Assembly: GCF_028198165.1 (NCBI RefSeq)
Contig: NZ_CP116339.1
Coordinates: 2,611,001 to 2,675,000, forward strand
Direction: 5' to 3'
Length of the DNA stretch: 64,000 nucleotides
Origin: Pseudoxanthomonas sp. JBR18
GTDB taxonomy: Bacteria; Pseudomonadota; Gammaproteobacteria; Xanthomonadales; Xanthomonadaceae
Below, piece after piece: positions 8,281 to 16,027 of the stretch (within the stretch, counting starts at the first letter, position 1; every line of letters begins with the position of its first letter). Below the pieces are notes generated by a model that was given only the letters and a program-made list of their open reading frames with translations, was not told where the DNA came from and did not search any database. The position numbers and the translations under genes were made by a program.

Positions 8281-8504
8281 CCGATGAGATCCTCCGCTGA
8301 ATACGTCCGTTCCTGGTTCGCGGCCTGGCCTAGGCCGATCGCCGCATTAAAGGCGTCCACGGTGGTGATCAGGCCGCCCTTGCCGTCATAGGTATACCGC
8401 AGCTTGATCCTGATCGCCCACGCCTCGACAGTGGCCAGCGTCGGCCGGCCACCGGGCTTGCAGAGCTCCTGCAGATCAGTGAACTGGAGGACGGTGCCGA
8501 TCAT
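8277..8504 (-). CDS. DUF4224-like small protein, possible excisionase
   Basis: 75 residues. The first half (LQFTDLQELCKPGGRPTLA, then VEAWAIRIKLRYTYDGKGGL) resembles DUF4224, a short domain common next to phage-type integrases in proteobacteria and thought to be an excisionase or accessory DNA-binding module. The family call is by pattern and is tentative. It begins the operon that ends in the integrase, which fits a role in directionality. Confidence 0.6.
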   Translation of the reverse strand: MIGTVLQFTDLQELCKPGGRPTLATVEAWAIRIKLRYTYDGKGGLITTVDAFNAAIGLGQAANQERTYSAEDLIG

Positions 8505-8536
8505 GAGTCAAAATTGAGAATTAGCAGGGAGGGGAT

Positions 8537-9364
8537 ATGGCAATAAAGGCGACCTTGAGCTTTGGGAGGATTGGCTCGCTCGCGGTGGGAATGATCATCG
8601 GCGCCGTGTTTGTCGGTTACGGCGTCTCGAGAGTCGGCGGCGCGGTTGCGACGAATGCGTCCGTCTTCGTGGCGGCCCTGGCCGTGATTGCGGCGGTGGT
8701 CGCGGGACTTGTGCCTTGGCACCTCGAAACCATGAAGCGACAGGCCAAGGCTGAAGTAATCGCGCTTCGTCTTGTTGATGACCTGGCTAGCGCCCTTATC
8801 AACGCACGAGAGGTTGCCGACGGAATAGGTCATGTCGCAGAGACGAAAGACCCTGAGCGGGTTCAGCTCTCGGCAAGTCGTCTGATGATGTCCCCACCAA
8901 ATAACGTCGACGAGCTTTTTCAGCACTTGGAGGCATTCGACAGCAAGAGCCTTCCAGTAATCGCGAAAGGGGCGATGTGGGCGATCAATATCTACACTGC
9001 TGTGCTCAACCTCAAAGAGATTCCCATCGATGAGATCGTCCTCCACGCCAAGTTCCAGGCGGCAGAGTTGAAGCCGCCTTTGGAAGGTCGTGAGCTTGAT
9101 GAAGCCATCGATCGCCTTGCTGTTGACGAAATAGTTCACTTCGCGCGCGTTACCGCTGATCGAGCACAGAAGGCTGTACCCGAACTCGAGGCTGCAATCG
9201 CGGCTCTCGGACGTTATGGCGCTAAACCGTTGGTTCGGCCCAACTACCACGACCGATTCACAGAAAGTCCAATCCACTTCGTGGCGACGAGAGTCAAACA
9301 GGGGGACTGGCCGCCGAGCGACTGTGAGCCGTGGAGTCACAAGAACTTGGCTCCTAAGACTTAG
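8537..9364 (+). CDS. hypothetical membrane-anchored protein (island cargo)
   Basis: 275 residues, family not recognised. Two hydrophobic helices near the N terminus (about 13-32 and about 40-62, VFVAALAVIAAVVAGLVPW) precede a cytoplasmic, mostly helical domain of about 210 residues (ALRLVDDLASALINAREVAD, ELDEAIDRLAVDEIV and others). Composition is more AT-rich than the flanking minus-strand genes. An AGGGAGGGG site sits just before the ATG. It is divergent from the DUF4224-like gene (32-base gap), and its 3' end overlaps the end of the ParB-like gene by 11 bases. Confidence 0.72.
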   Translation: MAIKATLSFGRIGSLAVGMIIGAVFVGYGVSRVGGAVATNASVFVAALAVIAAVVAGLVPWHLETMKRQAKAEVIALRLVDDLASALINAREVADGIGHVAETKDPERVQLSASRLMMSPPNNVDELFQHLEAFDSKSLPVIAKGAMWAINIYTAVLNLKEIPIDEIVLHAKFQAAELKPPLEGRELDEAIDRLAVDEIVHFARVTADRAQKAVPELEAAIAALGRYGAKPLVRPNYHDRFTESPIHFVATRVKQGDWPPSDCEPWSHKNLAPKT

Positions 9365-11372
9365 GTTTGGTATTTACGCTGGAAGATGCTGCTTGGTTGG
9401 GCTTCTTCCCCAGTGCAGCCTTCGAGACGTTGGTGGGCTTCTTCTTCGCCGCGGTCTTCTTGGCCGCCTTCCTGGCCGGCGCCTTCGGCTTGCCGTCGCT
9501 AGCGGCAGCTGCGGCCTTCGTGGTGGGCTTGCCGTAGCCGGGCCCGCGCAGCTGCTTGGGCAGCCAGCCGGTGCCGGTCAGCAGCTTGGTGGCCTCGGCG
9601 ACGCGCTCGTCCTTCTTTAGCTTGTCGAGCTTCTCGCCGAGCTCTTTGCCCTTGGTCTCGCTGACCGCCTTGACGACCAGGGCGCGCGGGGCGCGGCTGA
9701 TGAAGTCGTCGCAGGATACGTTCCAGTGCTCGGCCATGTCGAAGCCGATGGCCTGGTGCAACAGGTCGGCGTTCTTAATCGCGCCCTTGTTCGCGCTGGT
9801 GCTGCTGAAGGACAGAGCCACAAGGATGGCGTTGAGGTCCTGCAACTTGGGGGTGGGCAGTGCGATCAGGTGCGGCAGCAGCTTGTCGCCCTTGGAGAGT
9901 GCCTTCAGGGAGTCCTCGGCGGCTTTCAGCCGCTGCTGGATCGGGGCGCTGAGCGACTTGCTGACGCCGGTGGCCGGCGCTAGGTTGTCGCCGCGCCAGC
10001 CCAGGATGCGGCCGTCCCACTCGTGGTTCCGCATCTGCAGGGCGCAGTGCACGGAGACGGCCAGCGCCAGATGCGGATCCGCGGCCAGGTGCGCGCGGAT
10101 CACCTCGCTGCGGTGCCCGGCCAGGGTCAGCTCGGCGGCGGCGCTGAGGTCCAGCTTGGGCGGCTTCGGCTGGTCGCCGCCCGGCAGCGCGCCTGGGCTG
10201 CCCTCGACGGCGCCGCTGGTGGCCACCTTCTGGCCGGGCCGCAGGCGCGCGTATTCCAGGCGCAGACCGCCCGCATCGCCGATGCCCACCAAGACGCCCG
10301 CCACTGCCTTGACTGAGTCCGGCCAGGCCTGATCGGCATGCTGCTTCAGGCCCAGACGTTCGTCTTCGAGGCGCTCAGCTTCCTGGCCGAGCTGGTCTTC
10401 CTCTTCCTCGTCCAGGTCGTCTGCGTCGATGTCCTCGATCTCACGTAGGCGGGCGTCGATTGCATCCATGCGGGCCTGCACCTGAGGCGAAAACGCGATG
10501 GGCTGGTCGGCCGGTGCGGGCACCTGCGGAAACTTGGCGACGGCCTCGTAATCCATCGTCAGCATCGGCTCCACCCAGCTCCAGCCGTCAGCGCGCAGGG
10601 ACTCCGCCTTCGCCTCCAACTTGTCCATGGCCAGCTTGTCGACCAGCGCCGGATCGGCAAGCCAGCGGTGGGTGTTGAACAGGTCGTGGGTGAGCGCGCC
10701 GCCGGCGGCCACGTATGCATCGATCCCCACGAACTTCGCGATCTTCGCGGAGTCGGGCACGGCCTGCCGCGTGATGCGGTCGCGCAGCTCCCAGGCGTTG
10801 CGCTGGTAGTCGTGCATGGCGCTGAACCACGCCTGGCGCTGCAGCTCGTGGTTGTCGGTCAGGGCCAGGGCCTGCAGCTGCTCCAGGCGCATCTCGCCAT
10901 TGCGGAACAGCTCAAACAGCTCGGGCCGCACGTTGGCCAGCTTCAGGCGCTGGCGCACGAACAGCTCGGTCACGCTGAAGCGCGCGGCGATGTCGGTGAG
11001 CGACTTGCCCTCGTCGACTAGCGTTTTGTAGGCCACCACCTGGTCGGCCGGGTGCATGTCGGCACGGATGGTGTTCTCGGCCAGGCTGGCCTCGTCGGCC
11101 ACGTCGCTGCCCACGATGCTGCAGGTGGGGCCGCCGGCCAGCTGCTCGGGCAGCGCGTTGGCGGTGCGCAGCTGCTGCAAGGCGGTGAGACGGCGGCCGC
11201 CGGCGACCACGTCGAAGAGGCCATCGTCGGCGCGCGTGACGACCAGGTTCTGCAGCAGGCCTTCGGCCCGGATGCTGGCGGCCAGGTCGTCCACATTGTT
11301 ACCGCCGGTGCGGCGGGCGTTGCGCGGGGAGATCCGCAGCTGGTCGAGCGGGATCTGCTGGATGTTGGACAT
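9354..11372 (-). CDS. large ParB-family DNA-binding protein
   Basis: 672 residues. The N-terminal ParB/RepB/Spo0J nuclease-like domain is clear: LDQLRISPRNARRTGG, LAASIRAEGLLQNLVV, VVAGGRRLTALQQL and AENTIRADMHPADQV, which is the ParB NxR CTP-binding region. A KorB/ParB helix-turn-helix follows (SLTDIAARFSVTELFVRQRL). The long remainder has an acidic coiled stretch (about 330-360, DADDLDEEEEDQ) and a Lys/Ala-rich C-terminal tail that could bind DNA non-specifically. No ParA lies in the window. Proteins of this kind on integrative elements may act in maintenance or transcription control rather than partition. Confidence 0.87.
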   Translation of the reverse strand: MSNIQQIPLDQLRISPRNARRTGGNNVDDLAASIRAEGLLQNLVVTRADDGLFDVVAGGRRLTALQQLRTANALPEQLAGGPTCSIVGSDVADEASLAENTIRADMHPADQVVAYKTLVDEGKSLTDIAARFSVTELFVRQRLKLANVRPELFELFRNGEMRLEQLQALALTDNHELQRQAWFSAMHDYQRNAWELRDRITRQAVPDSAKIAKFVGIDAYVAAGGALTHDLFNTHRWLADPALVDKLAMDKLEAKAESLRADGWSWVEPMLTMDYEAVAKFPQVPAPADQPIAFSPQVQARMDAIDARLREIEDIDADDLDEEEEDQLGQEAERLEDERLGLKQHADQAWPDSVKAVAGVLVGIGDAGGLRLEYARLRPGQKVATSGAVEGSPGALPGGDQPKPPKLDLSAAAELTLAGHRSEVIRAHLAADPHLALAVSVHCALQMRNHEWDGRILGWRGDNLAPATGVSKSLSAPIQQRLKAAEDSLKALSKGDKLLPHLIALPTPKLQDLNAILVALSFSSTSANKGAIKNADLLHQAIGFDMAEHWNVSCDDFISRAPRALVVKAVSETKGKELGEKLDKLKKDERVAEATKLLTGTGWLPKQLRGPGYGKPTTKAAAAASDGKPKAPARKAAKKTAAKKKPTNVSKAALGKKPNQAASSSVNTKPKS

Positions 11373-11378
11373 GCGGTG

Positions 11379-11600
11379 CTACTCCTGTGTCTGGGTGGTT
11401 TCCGCCTCGGCGGAATGCAGATGGACGCGTGTGCGCTCCAGCAGTTGGGCGGGGCGCTGGTGGTCGGGCAGGTCGTGGGCGAAGGCGACGAAGTCGCTGA
11501 GCAGGCAGTTGGCACGGCGGAGTTTCTTGCCGGTCTTTTGGCTGCTGCGGCTGCGGTCGCGTAGTAGCCGCTTGCAGGTGTCCAGGTCGGGCACGTGCAT
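11379..11600 (-). CDS. small hypothetical protein upstream of parB
   Basis: 73 residues, basic in the first half (DLDTCKRLLRDRSRSSQKTG), with an AHDLPDHQRPAQLLERTRVH segment. No family recognised. Its stop lies 6 bases before the parB-like start, and its start coincides with the stop of the next upstream gene, so it belongs to the same minus-strand operon. Gene status rests on tight packing. Confidence 0.55.
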   Translation of the reverse strand: MHVPDLDTCKRLLRDRSRSSQKTGKKLRRANCLLSDFVAFAHDLPDHQRPAQLLERTRVHLHSAEAETTQTQE

Positions 11601-12154
11601 CAGGCGGTACTCCGGAACCGGCGCCCCGCCAGAATGGTCCTCACCGGCTCATCGGGCTGGCCGATCTTCTTGAGCGGCTTGGAGACCACGCCATTGGCCA
11701 GCTTCTCGATGTGTCCACCGTTGGCAACAAAGTCGGCCACCTGGGCCGCCAGGATGTCGCCCGGGCTCGCCTTGACCGGCTGGCGCATGTCCGCACGTGG
11801 GTAGCGCTTGCGCGGCCGCTTGGGCACCACGGCCGGCGGCGCCTCGGGCACCGTCGGGCGGGGCGCTGGCACTTCCGGGGTTGTCGGCGCCGGCGGCCCA
11901 GCTGGCGTGACTGGCCGCGCCTGGCGGCCGTACTGCAACGGCGTCTTGCCCGGAGCGAAGTAGCGCCGCATGCCCTTGTCGTCCAGGCGGCAGATGGCCT
12001 CGCCCTTGCTGGCAATCGCATCCATCTGCGCGCGCACGTAGGCGGCAGTCTCCAGCGGGAACACGTTGTCGTTGACCTGGCGCTCGCTGGCGCCATTCCT
12101 GCGCTTGACCAGGTAGGCGACGACCCGGCCGTGCTCGGTTCTGAAGCGGGTCAC
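11600..12154 (-). CDS. hypothetical island protein, proline-rich middle
   Basis: 184 residues from a GTG start at 12154. The N-terminal part (about 1-75, HGRVVAYLVKRRNGASERQV and PLETAAYVRAQMDAIASKGE) looks globular. A Pro/Ala-rich linker (about 80-125) follows, then a basic C-terminal part (PVKASPGDILAAQVADFVAN). No family recognised. It appears to head the operon with the 73-residue protein and the ParB-like gene. Confidence 0.6.
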   Translation of the reverse strand: MTRFRTEHGRVVAYLVKRRNGASERQVNDNVFPLETAAYVRAQMDAIASKGEAICRLDDKGMRRYFAPGKTPLQYGRQARPVTPAGPPAPTTPEVPAPRPTVPEAPPAVVPKRPRKRYPRADMRQPVKASPGDILAAQVADFVANGGHIEKLANGVVSKPLKKIGQPDEPVRTILAGRRFRSTA

Positions 12155-12237
12155 TGGAGTGCACCTGATCGCGCTTCACTGGACTTGAATGAACTATCTT
12201 TCCGGTCGACACCTGGATCGCAGAGGAATTGGCCGGC

Positions 12238-12810
12238 ATGGCAATAGAGATGACCGAGCACTCCATCCAAATGGACGTTGCACCAGAGCTTTTGCCTTTG
12301 ATGAAACTGATTCCGTCGCTTGCTCCTGAGCTTGGCAAAGAGAGCGATAGAGGATGTGCACTGCTCGTTGGGTGCATCTTGGAAAAATATCTGCGTGCGT
12401 CGATCGCGCAGGCCATTGCCATTCCCAACAAGGCCAGCCATTTCATGGGTCGGGGACAGATCGGGAAAGGGATCGAAAGTGCCGAATGTCTGGGGCTTAT
12501 CTCCGCAGTTGACGCAAAGGCACTCAAAGCGACTATTCAAATTCGGAACGACTTCGCCCACGTCGCGGAGCCGGGAAAAAGCTTCAGTAGCCCTGAGGTG
12601 GAAAAGGCTGTTGTCGGCCTCTATTCGATCTATCGCCATGGCGACCACGCCGCCGTTCTCCAGGCGGGCGCAAGGCAGGCCTATGTGTCCTTTTCCCTGT
12701 CCTTGTGCTCCTTGCTGCTTGCAAGGGCCGATCAGATCACGCGCCGCGCTCCACCGGCTGACCTGAAAGAGCTGACAGATCGCATGTTCTTTTGGTGGTT
12801 CAGGGATTGA
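12238..12810 (+). CDS. MltR-family (mannitol repressor-like) protein, island cargo
   Basis: 190 residues from the ATG at 12238, preceded by an AGAGGAA site. The fold signature of the MltR family is visible: LLVGCILEKYLRASIAQAIA, then a GRGQIGKGIESAECLGLIS turn, and the IRNDFAHVAE motif that resembles HEPN-like RNxxxH elements. Family members were named from the E. coli mannitol operon repressor, but members on mobile islands have no known sugar role. Here RNDFAH fits the HEPN Rx4-6H pattern, so an RNase-type activity is conceivable but unproven. The gene is more AT-rich than its neighbours and lies on the opposite strand. Confidence 0.72.
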   Translation: MAIEMTEHSIQMDVAPELLPLMKLIPSLAPELGKESDRGCALLVGCILEKYLRASIAQAIAIPNKASHFMGRGQIGKGIESAECLGLISAVDAKALKATIQIRNDFAHVAEPGKSFSSPEVEKAVVGLYSIYRHGDHAAVLQAGARQAYVSFSLSLCSLLLARADQITRRAPPADLKELTDRMFFWWFRD

Positions 12811-12812
12811 CT

Positions 12813-13097
12813 TCACGCGGCCTCTGCCTTCAGCTGCTCGGCCAGCTTCAGTCCGGAATCGGTCAGCGTGGCGCGGCTGGGGCAGGCCTCGTTGTCCAGG
12901 GTGACAAGGCCGTTGCATTCCAGTGCCAGCACGGTGCGCTTGGTGATGGTCTCGATCGTCTGCGGGCCACTGCGCTTCACCGGCTGCAGGCTGGGCATGA
13001 AGCCGCCGGCGCTGCGCTTGAGCGTGTGGTTGGCGCTGTCCAGGGCGGACAGCAGGGCGACCCGCTGCTTGGGCGGGACAAGGATGGCGGTGTGCAT
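12813..13097 (-). CDS. small hypothetical protein, possible winged helix
   Basis: 94 residues from the ATG at 13097; an upstream in-frame start would overlap the next gene. The C-terminal half (TIETITKRTVLALECNGLVT, then SRATLTDSGLKLAEQLKAE) has the helix-strand pattern of a winged helix in which a final helix follows LTDSGL. Function unknown. It is convergent with the MltR-like gene, with two bases between stops. Confidence 0.55.
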   Translation of the reverse strand: MHTAILVPPKQRVALLSALDSANHTLKRSAGGFMPSLQPVKRSGPQTIETITKRTVLALECNGLVTLDNEACPSRATLTDSGLKLAEQLKAEAA

Positions 13098-13099
13098 GG

Positions 13100-13273
13100 T
13101 CAGGCTCCATTGCTGGCCATGGCCAGCGTGATGAGGGCGAAGGCGGCCACCGCGAGCCATCCCAGCGCGCCGACCGACGCACGGGACCTGCGGTAGAGGA
13201 AGTCGGGCGTGGTGTGCTGGATGCTTTCCAGCGCGCCCAGGGCGATGCAGCGGCGTACAGCACGCTTGCGCAT
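13100..13273 (-). CDS. small single-pass membrane protein
   Basis: 57 residues from the ATG at 13273. A basic N-terminal part (MRKRAVRRCIALGALESIQ) is followed by one C-terminal transmembrane helix (ASVGALGWLAVAAFALITLA). Its stop is two bases before the start of the next minus-strand gene, supporting co-transcription. No family recognised. It is the last recognisable gene of the island; 13274-13455 holds no gene I can support. Confidence 0.45.
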   Translation of the reverse strand: MRKRAVRRCIALGALESIQHTTPDFLYRRSRASVGALGWLAVAAFALITLAMASNGA

Positions 13274-13455
13274 GACGGTCTCCGGTTGCAGTTGGGTCAG
13301 GGGACGCCGGCAGCTATCGCTGCCTGGCACTCGGCAACCGTGCCGGCTCCGTCTTGGAGCGGCGTCAGGGCTATCGCAGCTGACGCGGCGTTGACAGCGA
13401 TCGCACCGCGGCGCGACGCTGCATGCGTACAGGCCCTGGGCGACGACCTCCTTCG

Positions 13456-14142
13456 ATGATTTACAAATTGCCGCGTTGGGTCTGGTTCGGGAGCTGGGTC
13501 ATGGCTTTTACCGCCGGCATCGTCAATGTCGTGGCGCTGCTGGGGTTCGGCCATCAGGGCGTGAGCCATATGACCGGCATCACCTCGGAGATGGGCGCGC
13601 GCGCGGCCGCGGTCGATCTGAAGGGACTGGCGCAGCTGGCTGGCGGTGCGTTTTTCTTCGTCGCCGGCAGCGCGGTCAGCGGCGCCTTGATCGGCGATGT
13701 CGCCCTGCAGCTGGGGCGGCGCTACGGGTTGGTGCTGGTGCTGGAAGCCTGCATGCTGCTGGCTTCGGTACCGCTGATGACCCGCGCCTCGATGTGGGGC
13801 CTGTGGCTGGCCGCTTGCGCCTGCGGCCTGCAGAACGCGATGGCCACGACCTACAGTGGCGCGGTGGTGCGCACTACGCACGTCTCGGGCATGTTCACCG
13901 ACCTGGGGCTGGCCATCGGTCATGGACTGCGGCGCATGCCGTTGCCGTGGCGCCGGCTTTCGCTGTGCGTGACGGTGATCTCCGGCTTCCTGGTCGGCGG
14001 TCTGGTGGGGGCGCTGGGCTTCCACCGCTGGTCATACGTGGTGCTGGTTGCGCCGGCGCTGATCTGCCTGGGCCTGGCCTGCGTGTACGCGGTCTACGCG
14101 CGGCGCATGGTGGAGCCGGCTCCTTCGGAAGGGAGCGCTTAG
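13456..14142 (+). CDS. DUF1275 (YoaK-type) membrane protein
   Basis: 228 residues from the ATG at 13456. Six hydrophobic helices and the conserved DUF1275 segments are visible: GSWVMAFTAGIVNVVALLGF at the start, VSHMTGITSEMG, and the central GLQNAMATTYSGAVVRTTHV with SGMFTDLG. These integral membrane proteins have no assigned substrate. The gene has no clear Shine-Dalgarno sequence. It is the first conserved chromosomal-type gene after the island and may mark its right flank. Confidence 0.87.
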   Translation: MIYKLPRWVWFGSWVMAFTAGIVNVVALLGFGHQGVSHMTGITSEMGARAAAVDLKGLAQLAGGAFFFVAGSAVSGALIGDVALQLGRRYGLVLVLEACMLLASVPLMTRASMWGLWLAACACGLQNAMATTYSGAVVRTTHVSGMFTDLGLAIGHGLRRMPLPWRRLSLCVTVISGFLVGGLVGALGFHRWSYVVLVAPALICLGLACVYAVYARRMVEPAPSEGSA

Positions 14143-14213
14143 CCCTATCCCGTGGCGGCCGAGCTCATTACGCTTGCAGGCCCCCGATCCGCGTCCGGTG
14201 CGCCTGTTCGTCC

Positions 14214-14927
14214 ATGACTGATTCCCATGCATCCGTTCACGGCCTGCACTTGCGTCGCGATGTGCCGCTGCCGCCGTTGGGACACTTTGGCCTCATCGCC
14301 TTCGACATGGACTCGACGTTGATCACCATCGAGTGCATCGACGAGATCGCCGATGCCGTGGGCATGAAGGACCAAGTGGCGGCGATCACGGAGGCGACCA
14401 TGCGCGGGGAGATCCCCGATTTCCGCGAAAGCCTGTTGCGCCGCGTGGCGCTGCTCAAGGGCGTGCCGGTCGGCGCCCTGCAGGAGGTGTACGACACGCG
14501 CCTCCAGCTCACCGCAGGTGCCGAGGCTTTGGTAGGAGCCTGCAAGGCGGCCGGGTTGAAGGTCCTGCTGGTGTCCGGCGGCTTCACCTTCTTTGCCGAG
14601 CGCCTGCGCGAGCGGCTGGGGCTGGATTACGTACGCGCCAACCTGCTCGAGCAGGTCGATGGAGTGTTGACCGGACGTGTGCTGCCGCAGGTCTGGGGCG
14701 ATGTCTGCGATGGCGCGGTCAAGCGCGCGACGCTGCTGGACGTGGCCTCGCTGCTGGGCCTGGCGCCGGATCAGACCATCGCCGTGGGCGACGGCTCCAA
14801 CGACATCCCGATGATGCAGGCCGCCGGACTGTCGGTGGCCTTCCATGCCAAGCCCAGGGTGCGCGAGGTGGCGGACGTGGCGATCGAGACGGGCGGACTG
14901 GACCGCTTGCTCACGGTGCTGGGCTGA
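14214..14927 (+). CDS. serB: phosphoserine phosphatase SerB
   Basis: 237 residues, a HAD-superfamily enzyme for the last step of serine synthesis. The catalytic motif I is IAFDMDSTLI, with the nucleophile and acid/base aspartates. ECIDEIAD is the substrate-binding loop, VSGGFTFFAERL contains motif II, and VGDGSNDIPMMQAAGLSVAF contains motifs III and IV. A short N-terminal extension replaces the ACT domain found in some family members. A strong terminator follows. Confidence 0.95.
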   Translation: MTDSHASVHGLHLRRDVPLPPLGHFGLIAFDMDSTLITIECIDEIADAVGMKDQVAAITEATMRGEIPDFRESLLRRVALLKGVPVGALQEVYDTRLQLTAGAEALVGACKAAGLKVLLVSGGFTFFAERLRERLGLDYVRANLLEQVDGVLTGRVLPQVWGDVCDGAVKRATLLDVASLLGLAPDQTIAVGDGSNDIPMMQAAGLSVAFHAKPRVREVADVAIETGGLDRLLTVLG

Positions 14928-14963
14928 CGGCGTCGCGGATCGTCGCTTGCCGGAACCGCAATG

Positions 14964-14999
14964 AAAAACGCCGCCGGGCGCGAACCCGGCGGCGTTTTC
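14964..14999. terminator. bidirectional terminator between serB and tal
   Basis: ACGCCGCCGGG pairs with CCCGGCGGCGT around CGCGAA, flanked by an A-run on the left and TTTTC on the right. It can end both serB (plus) and tal (minus). Confidence 0.85.
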
Positions 15000-15019
15000 G
15001 TCTCCGCGCGGCGCGTGGC

Positions 15020-15982
15020 TCAACCGGCCAGGCGGTCGGCGATGGTCTTGCGCACGGCGGCCAGGTCGTCGGCGAAGGCCTTGATGCCGTCTGCCAGCTT
15101 CTCCTTGGCCATCGGGTCGGCTTCGACGTCGCGGGCGAACTGCTCGGCGGTGATCGGCGGCACAGTCGTGTCCTCGGCCGGGGCGGGTGAGAGCTTGCGC
15201 GGCAGGTCGCCGTGGTCGGCGTCCAGCTTGTCCAGCAGGTCCGGGGAGATGGTCAGGCGATCGCAGCCGGCCAGCGCTTCGATCTGGTCGGTGGAGCGGA
15301 ACGAAGCGCCCATCACCACGGTCTTGATGCCGCGGCGCTTGAAGGTGTCGTAGACGCCGCGGACGAACTTGACGCCCTGGTCGTCGTCGATCGTGGCTGG
15401 CGCCTGGTCGTGGGCCTTGTACCAATCCAGGATGCGGCCGACGAAGGGCGAGATCAGGAACGCATCGGCCTCGGCGCAGGCCAGGGCCTGGGTGGGATTG
15501 AAGATCAACGTGCAGTTGCAGTCGATGCCCTCGGCCTGCAGCTGGCGGCAGGCTTCCACGCCTTCCCAGGTGGAGGCGACCTTGATCAGGATGCGGTCCT
15601 TGGACACGCCCGCTTCGGCGTACATGGCGATGAATTTCTTGGCCTTGGCCACGGTGGCGGCGGTGTCGTGGGCCAGGTCGGCGTCGACCTCGGTGGAGAC
15701 CCGGCCCTCGATCAGGCCCGAGAGTTTGACGCCCACGCCGACGGTCAGGCGATCGACCACCTCGGCCACTAGTTCGTCGGTGACCGCGCCCTGGCTGCGC
15801 GCCCAGGTGATCTGCTCATCGATCAGGTCGGCGTAGCCCGGCAGGTCCAGGGCCTTCTTCACCAGGGTGGGGTTGGTGGTGCAGTCCACCGGCTTGAGGC
15901 GCTTGATCGCGTCGAAGTCGCCAGTGTCGGCCACGACCACGGAGAGGTCGCGAAGTTGTTCGAGTTTGCTAGGGGAGGTCAT
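15020..15982 (-). CDS. tal: transaldolase
   Basis: 320 residues, a class I aldolase of the non-oxidative pentose phosphate pathway that transfers dihydroxyacetone units between sedoheptulose 7-phosphate and glyceraldehyde 3-phosphate. Visible motifs are the [13 protein letters not shown] signature near the N terminus, the Schiff-base lysine in [12 protein letters not shown], and [18 protein letters not shown]. The length matches TalB-type enzymes. It lies 45 bases downstream of oxyR on the same strand and may be read with it. Confidence 0.95.
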   Translation of the reverse strand: MTSPSKLEQLRDLSVVVADTGDFDAIKRLKPVDCTTNPTLVKKALDLPGYADLIDEQITWARSQGAVTDELVAEVVDRLTVGVGVKLSGLIEGRVSTEVDADLAHDTAATVAKAKKFIAMYAEAGVSKDRILIKVASTWEGVEACRQLQAEGIDCNCTLIFNPTQALACAEADAFLISPFVGRILDWYKAHDQAPATIDDDQGVKFVRGVYDTFKRRGIKTVVMGASFRSTDQIEALAGCDRLTISPDLLDKLDADHGDLPRKLSPAPAEDTTVPPITAEQFARDVEADPMAKEKLADGIKAFADDLAAVRKTIADRLAG

Positions 15983-16027
15983 GGTATCGATCCGTTGATT
16001 CAGTCGTGTCGGGTAGTGAACAGGCTC

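Larger units (their letters stand above)
6091..13273. mobile_element. tRNA-Lys-associated integrative element or remnant
   Basis: The block runs from the tRNA-Lys end to a run of small hypotheticals before the DUF1275 gene. It holds a tyrosine integrase, a DUF4224-like candidate excisionase, DUF2513, a large ParB-like protein, short unknown proteins on the minus strand, and three plus-strand cargo genes whose base composition is more AT-rich than the flanks. No capsid, terminase, replicase or conjugation genes are present, so it is a satellite-like element or a deleted remnant. The right boundary is approximate; core gene content resumes by 13456. Confidence 0.75.

Noticed and set aside
13476..14213. 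Upstream extension of the serB frame across the DUF1275 gene
   Set aside because: The DUF1275 protein in the other frame has six convincing membrane helices, and serB length is right from 14214.
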